The position numbers and the translations under genes were made by a program. Source: Marinobacter piscis (lineage in GTDB: Bacteria; Pseudomonadota; Gammaproteobacteria; Pseudomonadales; Oleiphilaceae). From it: a stretch of 64,000 nucleotides of DNA. The DNA lies in NCBI RefSeq assembly GCF_007671655.1, contig NZ_VCGX01000001.1, positions 310,001 through 374,000 on the forward strand, read 5' to 3'. Below are positions 34,579-44,661 of this stretch, piece by piece. A model generated the notes under the pieces. It did no database searches. It had not been told where the DNA came from and saw nothing but the letters and a program-made list of their open reading frames with translations. Position 1 is the first letter of the stretch. Each line of letters starts with the position of its first letter.

Positions 34579-35688
34579 ATGCGCACTGCCTCCCGCTTCC
34601 TGATTGTCATTATTTTCCTTGGCGTGGTGCTTGGCGGCATCTTTGGCTATAAGTTTTATCAGTTCGGCCAGCTGGAAGAAAAGCTGTCCCAGCCACAACC
34701 CCCCGCTGAAATCTCCGCAACCACAGCCCGCACCGAGAGCTGGACGCCTTCGCTGAAAGCAGTCGGCAGTATTAAAGCTGTCAACGGCATCGAGGTCGCA
34801 AACGAAATGCCCGGCGTTATTGAGAAAATAAATTTTGAATCCGGCGACACGGTTAAACAGGGCGATGTGCTTGTTCGCCTGAACACTTCCATTGATGAAG
34901 CCGCAGTACGTACTCGCAGAGCAGAAGCTCAACTGGCGCAGCAGGAATTCAACCGCATCTCGGATCTGTTACCTAAACGAGCAGTTTCCCAGTCTCAGTA
35001 CGACGAGGCCAAAGCCAATTTTGATGCCGCGCGTGCCCGTGTGAACGAAGCAGAGGCCCAGCTGAATAAAAAGATTATCCGCGCACCCTTCGACGGCACT
35101 CTGGGCATCCGCATGGTAGACCAGGGCCAGTACATTGGCACAGGCACACCCATTGTCGAGATCAATATGCTCGACCCGATCTACGTGGACTACACCCTGT
35201 CCGAAAAGAACCTGCCGGATGTCGATCAGGGCTACTCGGTAGAGGCCACCGTCGCCGCCGTTCCTGAACAGAGTTTTGAAGGCAAAGTAAGCGCCATTAA
35301 CACCTCCGTCAACCCGGAAACCCGCACTGTGCGCGTCCGTGCCACTCTGGCGAATCCGGACAACCTGCTCCGGCCGGGTATGTTTGCGACCATTCAAACC
35401 CGGCAGCCAGAAAAGAACAGTGTGGTTACAATTCCCCGCACGGCTGTTTCCTATAATACTTACGGCGATTTTGCCTTTGTCATTGTTGAAAATGATGAGG
35501 GCGAGCCGATTGTCGAGCGTCGCACGATTACCACGGGCCAGACCCGGGACAAACAGGTTGCCATTCTTTCAGGCCTCGAGGCTGGCGAACAGGTGGTTGC
35601 CAAGGGTCTGCTGAGGCTGCGTGCCGGGCAGAGGGTCAAGATTCAGGATGAAGACCAGGAAAAGCAGCCGCAGGAGGCATCTGAGTAA
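34579..35688 (+). CDS. RND efflux periplasmic adaptor subunit (second system)
   Basis: 369 residues, with an N-terminal membrane anchor (FLIVIIFLGVVLGGIFGYKFY) and no lipobox. The lipoyl halves flank a short coiled-coil pair, then a beta-barrel domain (VDYTLSEKNLPDVDQG..) follows. The helical hairpin is shorter than in AcrA. AGGA precedes the ATG by eight bases. The last base of its TAA-type stop overlaps the permease ATG (TAATG). No local regulator accompanies this pump, in contrast to the first RND pair. Confidence 0.9.
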   Translation: MRTASRFLIVIIFLGVVLGGIFGYKFYQFGQLEEKLSQPQPPAEISATTARTESWTPSLKAVGSIKAVNGIEVANEMPGVIEKINFESGDTVKQGDVLVRLNTSIDEAAVRTRRAEAQLAQQEFNRISDLLPKRAVSQSQYDEAKANFDAARARVNEAEAQLNKKIIRAPFDGTLGIRMVDQGQYIGTGTPIVEINMLDPIYVDYTLSEKNLPDVDQGYSVEATVAAVPEQSFEGKVSAINTSVNPETRTVRVRATLANPDNLLRPGMFATIQTRQPEKNSVVTIPRTAVSYNTYGDFAFVIVENDEGEPIVERRTITTGQTRDKQVAILSGLEAGEQVVAKGLLRLRAGQRVKIQDEDQEKQPQEASE

Positions 35689-38600
35689 TGCGATTCACTG
35701 ATATTTTCATCCACCGTCCGGTTCTGGCGACGGTGGTCAGCCTCCTTATCCTGCTGCTTGGTGCCCGCGCCGCGATGGAGATGGAGATCCGGCAGTATCC
35801 GGAGCTCGAAAGTACCACAGTTACGGTGACCACGGCCTACCCTGGTGCCAGCTCGGACCTGATCAAAGGCTTTATTACCACGCCGCTGCAGCAGGCTATT
35901 GCTGAGGCCAGTGGCATTGACCACCTGACCTCCACCAGTTCCCAGGGCACCTCAACTATCGAAGCCAAGATGGAGCTGAATTACGACGCTAATGCCGCCC
36001 TTGCCGAGATACAGGCCAAGGTAGCCAGCCAGCGTAACGTGCTTCCGTCCGAGGCTCAGGATCCGGTCATTACCTCCACCACGGGTGACTCAACGGCCCT
36101 GATGTATATCGCTTTCTACAGCAATGAGCTGGCGGTGCCACAAATCACTGACTATCTGACCCGGGTGGTACAACCCAGGCTGCAGGCGCTTGCCGGCGTA
36201 GGTAAAGCGCAGCTTCTTGGCCGCAAATTCGCTCTGCGGGTCTGGCTCGATCCGGAACGCCTGGCGGCTGTCAACATGACTCCTCAGGAAGTTGTTGCCA
36301 AACTGCGTGCCAATAACTATCAGGCTGCCGTAGGTAACACCAAAGGCGCTTACACCGAAATCAGCATGACCAGCGATACCGATATCGCAGACCCGGACAA
36401 TTTCCGCAACCTGGTGGTCAAGGAAACCGGTGAAACCCAGATCCGGCTTCAGGACATTGCACGGGTGGAGCTGGGATCAGAAGCCTACGATGCCATGGCA
36501 CTCTACAAAGGGCAGCCAGCCACCTACGTCGCGATTGAACTGGCACCCGGGGCTAACCCCCTCACGGTGGCCGGTCTGGTCAAAGACGATCTTCCGGATA
36601 TCAGGAGCCAGCTGCCGGGCGATCTCGATGTACGCCTTGCCTATGATGGCTCCGACTTTATTGACGACTCCATCAATGAGGTAATCCGTACCCTGCTGGA
36701 GGCCATGGCTATTGTGCTGGTGGTGGTTTTCCTCTGCCTTGGCTCGATTCGCGCTGCGGTTGTGCCGTCGGTGGCGGTTCCGCTGTCACTTATTGGTGGC
36801 GCCTTTATAATGCTTATGTTCGGCTTCTCCCTGAACCTGCTGACGCTGCTATCGATGGTACTGGCCATTGGCCTGGTGGTGGACGACGCCATCATTATGG
36901 TAGAAAACGTGCACCGGCATATTGAGGCAGGCGAGTCCCGGTTCGAGGCCGCTATCAATGGCGCCCGGGAAATGGCGGTGCCGATTATTGCCATGACCAC
37001 CACCCTGGTCGCGGTTTACGCACCTATCGGCTTCATGGGAGGCCTGGTCGGCTCACTGTTTACCGAGTTTGCCTTCACGCTTGCGGGTACTGTGGTGATT
37101 TCAGGTATTGTAGCCCTGACACTTTCTGCGATGCTCTCCGGCAAGGTCCTCAAGCCCCATGGCAACCCGGGCAAATTTGAGAGCATGGTGGAGAGTACCT
37201 TCAACAGCATTTCCTCAGTCTATAAATCGATGCTTGGCTCGCTGATGCAAACCAAGTCCGTCGTAGTGTTCTTTGCGCTGGTTATACTCGGCTCCATTTA
37301 TTTTATGGCGATGATGAGCCAGAACGAGCTCGCGCCCACAGAAGACCAGGGCATTCTGTTCTATCAGGGCCTTGGCCCCCAGACATCCACTCTGGATTAC
37401 CTGCTTGAGCACGGCAATGAAGTTCAGGAGCGTATTTCGTCTGTGCCCGGCTATCAGGAGGACTTCATGATTGTGGGTGTCACCGCCCCCAATGCGGTGT
37501 TCGGCGGTTTCAAACTGAAACCCTGGAGCGAGCGGGAGGTAACCCAGTTTGAAGTGCAACCGCAGCTGGATGCCGAGCTCAAGAAAGTCACCGGTCTGCA
37601 GACCGCAGTGTTTGCACCACCGGCACTGCCAGGCTCCGGGGGCGGTCTGCCGTTCCAGTTTGTTATCACGACGGGCAGCAGCTATGAGCAGCTGGACCAG
37701 GTAGCAGACGAATTGCTCGGCAAGGCCATGGACAGCGGTAACTTCATGTTCCTGCAGAAATCCATCAACTTCGACCGCCCGGTCACACGTATTAACGTTG
37801 ACCGTGACCGGGTTGCCGACCTTGGCTTGTCAATGCAGGACGTGGGGCAGTCACTTTCCAGCATGCTCGGCGGTGGCTATATTAACCGCTTCAGCATGGA
37901 AGGCCGCTCGTATCAGGTTATCCCGCAGGTGGACCAGAAATTCCGACTGGATGAGCAGGCGTTGAACGACTACTACATCCGCGCCGGCAATGGCGAGCTG
38001 GTACCTCTGAGTAGCGTTGTCAGCTTTACCCACGATGTAGAGCCTTCAAGCCGTACGCAGTTTAACCAGCAGAACTCCCTCACTCTGGAAGGGGTAGTGA
38101 TGCCGGGTGTTGCTGCAGGTACGGCCATGGACTTCATGGAGGAGACGGCTGAACAGGCATTCCCCCAGGGTTTCAACCATGATTACAAAGGCCAGAGCCG
38201 GCAGTTGGCCAGTCAGGGCAGCGCGCTGATCGTAACCTTCTTCCTGTCGCTGCTGGTGATTTATCTGGTACTCGCAGCGCAGTTTGAAAGCTGGCGGGAC
38301 CCGATCATCATCCTGGTATCCGTACCCATGTCGATAGCAGGTGCAATGGCCTTTATTGTGCTTGGGTTTGCAACCATGAATATCTATACGCAGGTGGGGC
38401 TGATCACGCTGATCGGGGTTATTTCCAAGCACGGCATACTGATTGTCGAGTTTGCCAACCTGCTGCAAAAGGACAAAGCCCTGAGCAAGGTTGACGCTGT
38501 GATCGAGGCGGCGGCTATTCGCCTGCGCCCCATTATCATGACGTCACTGGCGCTGGTCTTTGCCATGGTGCCATTGCTGATCGCAACCGGTCCGGGTGCA

Positions 38601-38765
38601 GAAAGCAGATTTGCCATTGGCCTCACCATTACGGCGGGGCTGGGCATTGGTACCCTGTTCACTATCTTCGTGCTGCCAGCGTTCTACATTCTGCTGGCCC
38701 GCGATCATAACGCACACAAAGAAACAGGCGACCAGGCGCCCAAGCAGGTTCCGGCCAACTCGTAA
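35688..38765 (+). CDS. RND efflux permease (HAE1-like, second system)
   Basis: 1,025 residues starting MRFTDIFIHRPVLATV. Helix 4 carries the complete proton-relay pair (D399-D400 in LVVDDAIIMVENV), unlike the first RND permease of the window. The porter domains and the second membrane half are full length. It is coupled to the adaptor and followed by a clear terminator. Likely substrates are drugs, solvents or metabolites; family position alone does not say which. Confidence 0.92.
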   Translation: MRFTDIFIHRPVLATVVSLLILLLGARAAMEMEIRQYPELESTTVTVTTAYPGASSDLIKGFITTPLQQAIAEASGIDHLTSTSSQGTSTIEAKMELNYDANAALAEIQAKVASQRNVLPSEAQDPVITSTTGDSTALMYIAFYSNELAVPQITDYLTRVVQPRLQALAGVGKAQLLGRKFALRVWLDPERLAAVNMTPQEVVAKLRANNYQAAVGNTKGAYTEISMTSDTDIADPDNFRNLVVKETGETQIRLQDIARVELGSEAYDAMALYKGQPATYVAIELAPGANPLTVAGLVKDDLPDIRSQLPGDLDVRLAYDGSDFIDDSINEVIRTLLEAMAIVLVVVFLCLGSIRAAVVPSVAVPLSLIGGAFIMLMFGFSLNLLTLLSMVLAIGLVVDDAIIMVENVHRHIEAGESRFEAAINGAREMAVPIIAMTTTLVAVYAPIGFMGGLVGSLFTEFAFTLAGTVVISGIVALTLSAMLSGKVLKPHGNPGKFESMVESTFNSISSVYKSMLGSLMQTKSVVVFFALVILGSIYFMAMMSQNELAPTEDQGILFYQGLGPQTSTLDYLLEHGNEVQERISSVPGYQEDFMIVGVTAPNAVFGGFKLKPWSEREVTQFEVQPQLDAELKKVTGLQTAVFAPPALPGSGGGLPFQFVITTGSSYEQLDQVADELLGKAMDSGNFMFLQKSINFDRPVTRINVDRDRVADLGLSMQDVGQSLSSMLGGGYINRFSMEGRSYQVIPQVDQKFRLDEQALNDYYIRAGNGELVPLSSVVSFTHDVEPSSRTQFNQQNSLTLEGVVMPGVAAGTAMDFMEETAEQAFPQGFNHDYKGQSRQLASQGSALIVTFFLSLLVIYLVLAAQFESWRDPIIILVSVPMSIAGAMAFIVLGFATMNIYTQVGLITLIGVISKHGILIVEFANLLQKDKALSKVDAVIEAAAIRLRPIIMTSLALVFAMVPLLIATGPGAESRFAIGLTITAGLGIGTLFTIFVLPAFYILLARDHNAHKETGDQAPKQVPANS

Positions 38766-38782
38766 CCCGGTAAAAGCCAGCC

Positions 38783-38819
38783 AAAGCCCGGTGCGAACAA
38801 CAGCGCACCGGGCTTTTTT
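38783..38819 (+). terminator. Rho-independent terminator of the second RND operon
   Basis: AAAGCCCGGTGCG pairs with CGCACCGGGCTTT and leads into a T-run, starting 18 bases after the permease stop. Confidence 0.92.
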
Positions 38820-38926
38820 GTGTCCCGGTTGAGAACACACCAATTCCTCGTTCCCCGACAATAAGGTAGTCTGAGGCCTGGGCCGTGACTCTCTTTTTGA
38901 AAACTCATTGCTGGCGTGCCGTTATC

Positions 38927-39241
38927 ATGACTCTGGGAACACTGTTCTGGTTATTTCTTGCGAGCTTTGCTATCTGGTACTGGTGGCGTGCAAAGGCCAT
39001 CAAGGATTCGGTACTCCGGGCCGCACACCGCTACTGCAAAACCATGGATGTCATGCTTCTTGATGATGCCATTTACCTGAGGGGACTCTGGTTCAAACGG
39101 GACGATCAGGGGCAAATCCGGGTATGGCGACGCTTCCTTTTTGATTTCACTTCCACCGGCGAGGAGCGCTACAGCGGCCGGGTCATCATGCTTGGGCCAA
39201 AAATTCTGCACATGGAGCTGGAGCCACACAGGTTTTCATAA
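38927..39241 (+). CDS. DUF3301 family protein
   Basis: 104 residues with one N-terminal membrane helix (TLFWLFLASFAIWYWW), then a soluble part with Cys in AHRYCKTMDV and a basic, Arg/Trp-rich segment WRRFLFDFTSTGEERY. This is the pattern of the uncharacterised DUF3301 family of gammaproteobacteria. A GTG at 38885 could extend the protein by 14 residues, but ATG 38927 puts the helix at the N-terminus as usual. Function unknown. Confidence 0.78.
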   Translation: MTLGTLFWLFLASFAIWYWWRAKAIKDSVLRAAHRYCKTMDVMLLDDAIYLRGLWFKRDDQGQIRVWRRFLFDFTSTGEERYSGRVIMLGPKILHMELEPHRFS

Positions 39242-39362
39242 CCCGGGCCCCTGACCGTCAACCATCAGGACCACCTTCGGCAAACACCTATCCGCAACAC
39301 TCTCAAGAGCCTCCCGGGCGTCCTATACTGGCTATACACTCATTCAGACAAAGACCCGGGCC

Positions 39363-40658
39363 ATGCATATCCACAACGAGCAGCGTTTTGCGATCAACCT
39401 CAATGTTCGCGGTATTCAGCCTTCAGCGACCCTGCGTATCAACGAGCTCAGCAACCAGCTCCGATCGGAGGGAAGGGACATCATCAAACTGGGTCTGGGG
39501 CAGTCGCCCTTTCCGGTTCCGGCACGGGTTGTGGATGCGCTAAAAGAACACGCCCACGAGAAAGACTACTTACCGGTCAGAGGCCTGAAAAGCCTGCGTG
39601 AGTCCATTGCCGGCTATATCAACCGCAGCGAACGCATGCAGTGCTCCTGGGAAGATGTGCTGATTGGCCCCGGCTCCAAAGAGCTGCTGTTCATTCTCCA
39701 GCTGGCTTATTACGGCGACCTTCTGATTCCGCGTCCCAGCTGGGTCTCCTATGCACCTCAGGCCCGCATTATTGGCCGTTCTGTGCACTGGCTGCCAACA
39801 TACGCTGAAAACAACTGGCAGCTGACCGCTGAAGAGCTGGATATTATATGCCGGAACGATCCATCACGCCCCCGCATACTGGTGCTCAACTACCCGTCCA
39901 ACCCAACGGGCTGTACTTACACAGACGATCAGTTGCTCGCCATTGCCAATGTGGCCCGCAAGTACAAGCTGATCCTGCTCTCCGATGAGATTTATGGCGA
40001 AGTCCACTTTGATGCAAGGCACAAATCCATTGCCCGCTACTACCCTGAAGGCACCATCATCAGCACAGGCCTGAGCAAATGGGCCGGGGCGGGAGGCTGG
40101 CGCCTGGGCACCTTTATCTTCCCGAAGGAGCTGCGCCTGCTTCAGGATGCGATGGCCATCATAGCCAGTGAAACCTACACGGCAACCAGCGCTCCGATAC
40201 AGCACGCCGCTATCACGGCTTTTAACGGCGGCGAGGATATTGACGAGTACCTCAAACAGTCCCGCCGGATTCTCAAAGTGGTAGGTGAATATCTGCACCG
40301 CCGCCTGTGTGACATGGGTGCCATCGTGCAGAAACCGGAAGGCGCATTTTATCTGTTCCCGGACTTCTCGGAGTTTCGGGAGCGTCTTGCCGGGCGCGAC
40401 ATTAAAACCAGCCAGGCGTTTTGCCAGTCATTGCTGGAAAGTACAGGCGTTGCGGTTCTGCCCGCCAGTGACTTCGGTTTTGTCCCTGATCATCTGGGGG
40501 CACGGCTGGCGTTTGTTGATTTTGATGGTGCCGAAGCCCTGAAACTGGCAGGTGGAGACTATGCAGACCAGGAGCTGGCCGATGAATTTGTTGCCCGTGC
40601 CTGCCCGCGGCTGGTGGAAGCCATGAACAGGATGGAAGCCTGGCTCCACAACCTCTGA
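39363..40658 (+). CDS. PLP-dependent class I/II aminotransferase
   Basis: 431 residues of fold-type I. The cofactor Asn is in NYPSNPTG, the pyridine-N Asp is in LLSDEIYGEV, and the Schiff-base Lys is in STGLSKWAGAGGWRLG. This is the aspartate/aromatic aminotransferase-like group. The N-terminal IKLGLGQSPFPVPARV fits the same group. The amino donor cannot be deduced. It is followed, 48 bp on, by an inositol monophosphatase-like gene. Confidence 0.88.
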   Translation: MHIHNEQRFAINLNVRGIQPSATLRINELSNQLRSEGRDIIKLGLGQSPFPVPARVVDALKEHAHEKDYLPVRGLKSLRESIAGYINRSERMQCSWEDVLIGPGSKELLFILQLAYYGDLLIPRPSWVSYAPQARIIGRSVHWLPTYAENNWQLTAEELDIICRNDPSRPRILVLNYPSNPTGCTYTDDQLLAIANVARKYKLILLSDEIYGEVHFDARHKSIARYYPEGTIISTGLSKWAGAGGWRLGTFIFPKELRLLQDAMAIIASETYTATSAPIQHAAITAFNGGEDIDEYLKQSRRILKVVGEYLHRRLCDMGAIVQKPEGAFYLFPDFSEFRERLAGRDIKTSQAFCQSLLESTGVAVLPASDFGFVPDHLGARLAFVDFDGAEALKLAGGDYADQELADEFVARACPRLVEAMNRMEAWLHNL

Positions 40659-40706
40659 TGTGGCCATGATAGACTGACACCTTATACTCTTCAGTGGAGG
40701 TGCGTT

Positions 40707-41531
40707 ATGAGTGAGTCAGTTTATCTGCAGGACATTTCCGATTTCGCCGAGGCACTTGCCCGGGAAGCCGGGGTTCTGGTTCGCCGGGAGCGTGATACAA
40801 ACACGCTGCGCACCGATTACAAACAGCAGACCGAACTGGTGACCCACGCGGATATTATGGCGGATGATTTCATCACCAGCAGCATCCGCAAGCGCTTCCC
40901 GGACCATCGTATTCTTTCGGAAGAAGCACTGCCGGACCTCAGCCAAGCGGAAAACCTGAGCACGCCTTTGTGGATCATCGATCCGATTGATGGCACGGTT
41001 AACTACGCTTACGGTCACCCACAGGTTGCGGTATCCATAGCCTATGCGGAAAACGGCCGTGTACAGGCGGGCGTTGTGCATGCACCTTTCGTGGAGGAAA
41101 CCTTTCGCGCCACCCGCGGCGAAGGCGCGACACTCAACGACCGTCCCATTCGTCACAGTGGCGCTACGGCTCTCAGGCAGTCACTCTTTGCCACCGGGTT
41201 CCCCTACACCAAGGACAATCTGGAACCACTGGTTAAGCGCCTGGAGGCGATGATTCACCAATGCCGGGACTTACGGCGTATCGGTTCCGCAGCACTGGAT
41301 ATCTGCTGGGTAGCCTGCGGACGCCTGGATATCTATTACGAAAACGTCAGTCCATGGGATTTCGCAGCGGCGCGCCTGATCGCTCTGGAGGCAGGCGCTA
41401 CCGCTGGCCACTTCAGTGAGGTTCCCGAGGGTTATCCAGCCGATCTTTGGGGGCGCGACATTCTGATTTCCGCGCCCGCAATCTGGGAGCCTGTGCGTCA
41501 GATTCTGCGCTCTGCTTCCGGGTATGAGTAA
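40707..41531 (+). CDS. inositol monophosphatase / CysQ-family phosphatase
   Basis: 274 residues of the Mg-dependent, Li-sensitive phosphatase superfamily. Metal site: SEEALPD, then WIIDPIDGTVNYAYG with the DPIDGT motif, then SPWDFAAARLIALEAG near the C-terminus. Substrate could be an inositol phosphate, PAP or a sugar phosphate. GGAGG lies seven bases before the ATG. It ends 21 bp from the convergent thiG gene. Confidence 0.87.
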   Translation: MSESVYLQDISDFAEALAREAGVLVRRERDTNTLRTDYKQQTELVTHADIMADDFITSSIRKRFPDHRILSEEALPDLSQAENLSTPLWIIDPIDGTVNYAYGHPQVAVSIAYAENGRVQAGVVHAPFVEETFRATRGEGATLNDRPIRHSGATALRQSLFATGFPYTKDNLEPLVKRLEAMIHQCRDLRRIGSAALDICWVACGRLDIYYENVSPWDFAAARLIALEAGATAGHFSEVPEGYPADLWGRDILISAPAIWEPVRQILRSASGYE

Positions 41532-41552
41532 ACCGCAGATTTGAGGCTGGCG

Positions 41553-42362
41553 TCAGAAAAACGTCCCGTCGAGGGGGGATGAAGCGCTGGCATAGAGCTT
41601 TTTGGGCATGCGTCCGGCAAGATACCCTTCGCGGCCCGCTGCAATGGCCAGGCGCATGGCGTTGGCCATTTTGATCGGGTCTTTTGCCTTCGCAATAGCG
41701 GAGTTCATCAGCACACCGTCGCAGCCCAGTTCCATAGCGAGGGTCGCATCAGAGGCGGCCCCCACACCCGCATCGACCAGCACAGGGACGCTGGCATTTT
41801 CGACGATCAGGCGAATATTGTAACGATTCTGGATGCCCAGCCCCGAGCCAATCGGTGCCCCCAGAGGCATAACGGCTATGCACCCCATTTCTTCCAGGCG
41901 CCGTGCCAGCAAAGGGTCATCGGAACAATAGACCATCACCTGGAAGCCGTCTTTTATAAGCTCTTCCGCCGCTACCAGAGTTTCCGGCATGTTCGGATAC
42001 AGGGTTTTATCTTCCCCCAGCACTTCCAGCTTTACCAGGTTACGCCCGTCGAGCAGCTCACGCGCCAGTTTACAGGTGCGTACTGCATCCCTGGCTGTGT
42101 AACAGCCTGCTGTATTGGGCAGGATTGTATAGTCCTCAGGGGAGATAACATCCAGAAGATTCGGTTCGTCCGGATTTTGTCCGAGATTGGTACGGCGAAC
42201 CGCCACGGTTACAATCTCAGCCCCGCTGATTTCAACAGCGTGGCCGGTTTCCACCAGATCCCGGTACAGGCCGGTACCAACCAGCAACCGTGACTGGTAA
42301 ACCTGTCCTGCGATTTCAAGGGGCTTATCTTCGGGCAACTGAATCTCTGGAGTCTCTGTCAT
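41553..42362 (-). CDS. thiG: thiazole synthase ThiG
   Basis: 269 residues, standard for ThiG, which builds the thiamine thiazole from DXP, ThiS-thiocarboxylate and an imine. The Schiff-base Lys lies in [18 protein letters not shown], and the phosphate-binding region in [20 protein letters not shown]. It is encoded directly downstream of thiS with a gap of about 65 bp, typical of the thiSG pair. No TPP riboswitch was recognised nearby. Confidence 0.94.
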   Translation of the reverse strand: MTETPEIQLPEDKPLEIAGQVYQSRLLVGTGLYRDLVETGHAVEISGAEIVTVAVRRTNLGQNPDEPNLLDVISPEDYTILPNTAGCYTARDAVRTCKLARELLDGRNLVKLEVLGEDKTLYPNMPETLVAAEELIKDGFQVMVYCSDDPLLARRLEEMGCIAVMPLGAPIGSGLGIQNRYNIRLIVENASVPVLVDAGVGAASDATLAMELGCDGVLMNSAIAKAKDPIKMANAMRLAIAAGREGYLAGRMPKKLYASASSPLDGTFF

Positions 42363-42428
42363 AATGTTTCCGGGTTACTAAAACCTGTTGTATGAATTGC
42401 TGAAGATTTGCCTGGCTCTGGCCGTGGC

Positions 42429-42629
42429 TTAACCACCACCGATCGCATGCACCACCTCAACGCGGTCGCCGTTGCTCAGTACAAACTGTTCATGCTGGCT
42501 GCGGGGGACTATGTCTTCGTTAACCTCCACGGCCAGTCGCTTACCCATCAGGGCCATTTTTTCCACGAGCGCCGCCACTGTCGCCCCTTCGTGGAGCTCT
42601 ATGGCCTCACCATTCACCTGAACCTGCAT
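42429..42629 (-). CDS. thiS: sulfur-carrier protein ThiS
   Basis: 66 residues of ubiquitin-like fold, beginning MQVQVNGEAIEL and ending VHAIGGG. The C-terminal Gly-Gly is the site of adenylation and thiocarboxylate formation. ATG 42629 has AGGA five bases upstream; the longer frame is not credible. It is upstream of thiG on the same strand and downstream of the DUF423 gene. Confidence 0.92.
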   Translation of the reverse strand: MQVQVNGEAIELHEGATVAALVEKMALMGKRLAVEVNEDIVPRSQHEQFVLSNGDRVEVVHAIGGG

Positions 42630-42649
42630 AGTGTTCCTAACCTCGGCTA

Positions 42650-43024
42650 TTACACTGACCGGCGTATACCAGCCATTAACAATAATACCCAGCCCACTAT
42701 AAAGCATACACCCCCTATAGGTGTAACCGGGCCGACCCAGCGAATGTCCGTCAATACCAGCGTATACAGGCTGCCACTGAACAGAAGCGTACCCGTAATA
42801 AAGAACCCGGCCGCCAGTCCCAGCAAACGCCGTGATAATCCGGCCGCAGACAGCAGGGTTACAAGTACGAGTGCAATGGCGTGATACATCTGATAGGTCA
42901 CCGCCGTCTGGAACACATCCAGAGTGCGCTCACTCACCAGACTGCGGAGCCCGTGGGCTCCGAAGGCACCGGACATGACTGCGGTGAGGGCAAAAAATGC
43001 ACCTGTAGCCACAGGCAGGCGCAT
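42650..43024 (-). CDS. DUF423 small membrane protein (YgdD-like)
   Basis: About 124 residues with four membrane helices and the family signature SGAFGAHGLRS near residue 20. ATG 43024 places the first helix at the N-terminus as in relatives; a GTG at 43063 would overlap the apaH end by about 11 bp and is the alternative. Function unknown in all members. It lies between apaH and thiS on the same strand. Confidence 0.8.
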   Translation of the reverse strand: MRLPVATGAFFALTAVMSGAFGAHGLRSLVSERTLDVFQTAVTYQMYHAIALVLVTLLSAAGLSRRLLGLAAGFFITGTLLFSGSLYTLVLTDIRWVGPVTPIGGVCFIVGWVLLLMAGIRRSV

Positions 43025-43052
43025 AATCTCCGGCGCCTTAGGTCTTCGGGAT

Positions 43053-43853
43053 TCAGCAGTCACAGTGAATTTTCTCTCCGGTATCCAGATTCATCATGGT
43101 CAGCGCGCCCCCCCAGACGCAGCCGGTATCCAGCCCGATAAACCGGTCAACGCCAGTCCTGCCCTCAAGGGCAGCCCAGTGCCCGAAGATCACACGGGTT
43201 TCATCCGGGCGGGGAAATTCAAACCAGGGGGCATAACCACTGGGTGCGTCGTCGGCAGATGCCTTGGCTGTGAGCTCAAGCCTGCCATCCGCGGCGATAA
43301 AGCGCATCCGGGTAAAGTAATTCGTGATAACCCGCCAGCGATCCATGCCAGTCAGGCTTTCATCCCAGCCCTCCGGCTTATTGCCGTACATCTGGGCAAA
43401 GTATTCCGGGGCATCCTCACCACGAATGACAGCTTCCACTTCCCGGGCACTGGCGAGGGCCTGCTGAACATCCCAGATATGAGGAACCCCGGCGTGTGCC
43501 ATCAAAAGGTTACGATCGGAATCATACACACACAGGTTCTGCTGGCGCAGCCAGCCTGTCAGCCTGTCCCGGTCCGGTGCTTCTAATATGCCTGTAAGCG
43601 TATCTTTACGCTTGGGCGGGTGCCCGCCCAGAGCCACCGCCAGCAAATGCAGGTCGTGATTACCCAGTACCACCACGGCCGAATCGCCCAGGCTTTCAAT
43701 GTAACGCAGGGTTTGCAAAGAGGAAGGCCCTCGGTTAATCAGATCACCGGCCACCCACAGCCGGTCCCGGGACGGTGAAAAATCCACCCTGGCCAGAACC
43801 TCCTTCAACCGCTCGTAGCACCCCTGAATGTCACCTATGGCGTAGTCAGTCAT
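43053..43853 (-). CDS. apaH: bis(5'-nucleosyl)-tetraphosphatase, symmetrical (ApaH)
   Basis: 266 residues, a calcineurin-like metallophosphatase. Metal motifs: [23 protein letters not shown] and LGNHDLHLL. It cleaves Ap4A to two ADP and removes Np4 caps from RNA. ATG 43853 is chosen over the adjacent ATG for its AGGG spacing. It overlaps the end of ksgA by eight bases. The apaG gene usually between ksgA and apaH is absent. Confidence 0.94.
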   Translation of the reverse strand: MTDYAIGDIQGCYERLKEVLARVDFSPSRDRLWVAGDLINRGPSSLQTLRYIESLGDSAVVVLGNHDLHLLAVALGGHPPKRKDTLTGILEAPDRDRLTGWLRQQNLCVYDSDRNLLMAHAGVPHIWDVQQALASAREVEAVIRGEDAPEYFAQMYGNKPEGWDESLTGMDRWRVITNYFTRMRFIAADGRLELTAKASADDAPSGYAPWFEFPRPDETRVIFGHWAALEGRTGVDRFIGLDTGCVWGGALTMMNLDTGEKIHCDC

Positions 43854-44661
43854 CATTGCCCTCGCTGTTTTTCTCACAAACCAACAGGTCCGCAATGCTC
43901 ACATAATCCGCAAGCGTGAGATTTTCAGGACGCAAGCCATCATTGATGCCCAGCTGCTGCAACTGTTCAACAGACACCATGGTTCCCAGGGCTTTGCGCA
44001 GGGTTTTACGGCGGGCATTAAACGCCGTCCTTACCACTGCCTGCAATGTGCCCAGGTCTCTGGCCGGGTGCGGTAACTCGGCATGGGGAACCAGGCGCAC
44101 AATCGCGGAATCCACTTTCGGGGCTGGCCGAAAAGCACCGGCGCTCACCTCAAACAATGGCTGTACCTTGCAGAAGTACTGGGTCATGATCCCCAGCCGG
44201 CCATAGCTACTGTCACCAGAGACCGCTGCCATCCGCTGCACCACTTCTTTTTGCAGCATAAAGTGCATGTCCTGAATCACATCTGCCTGGGACAACAGAT
44301 GAAAAATCAATGGCGTGGATATGTTGTATGGCAGGTTGCCGATAATCCGAAGCGGCTTTTCATTCATGAGCTGGCTAAAATCAAATTTCAGGGCATCAGC
44401 TTCATGAATACGAAATTCCGGGTAATTAAAAAACCTGGTGCGTAACACCGGAATCAGATCACGATCCAGCTCGACAACCTGGAGCTTCGGGTTAACTTCC
44501 AGAATTTCTTCGGTTAATGCACCCAGCCCGGGACCAATTTCGACAATGGCGTCCTCCGGTTTCGGGTGAATAGCGCGGATTATACGGTCGATAACGCCCG
44601 GATCGTGAAGGAAATTCTGTCCAAACCGTTTCCTGGCCTGATGGCCGGCTTTTTTACTCAC
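43846..44661 (-). CDS. rsmA: 16S rRNA (adenine1518/1519-N6,N6)-dimethyltransferase
   Basis: 271 residues (KsgA). SAM-binding [12 protein letters not shown], catalytic NLPYNIST and the start motif RFGQNFLHD are all present. It dimethylates two adenines in the 3' hairpin of 16S rRNA during small-subunit assembly. Its GTG start overlaps the pdxA stop (GTGA), so translation is coupled. Confidence 0.95.
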   Translation of the reverse strand: MSKKAGHQARKRFGQNFLHDPGVIDRIIRAIHPKPEDAIVEIGPGLGALTEEILEVNPKLQVVELDRDLIPVLRTRFFNYPEFRIHEADALKFDFSQLMNEKPLRIIGNLPYNISTPLIFHLLSQADVIQDMHFMLQKEVVQRMAAVSGDSSYGRLGIMTQYFCKVQPLFEVSAGAFRPAPKVDSAIVRLVPHAELPHPARDLGTLQAVVRTAFNARRKTLRKALGTMVSVEQLQQLGINDGLRPENLTLADYVSIADLLVCEKNSEGNDD

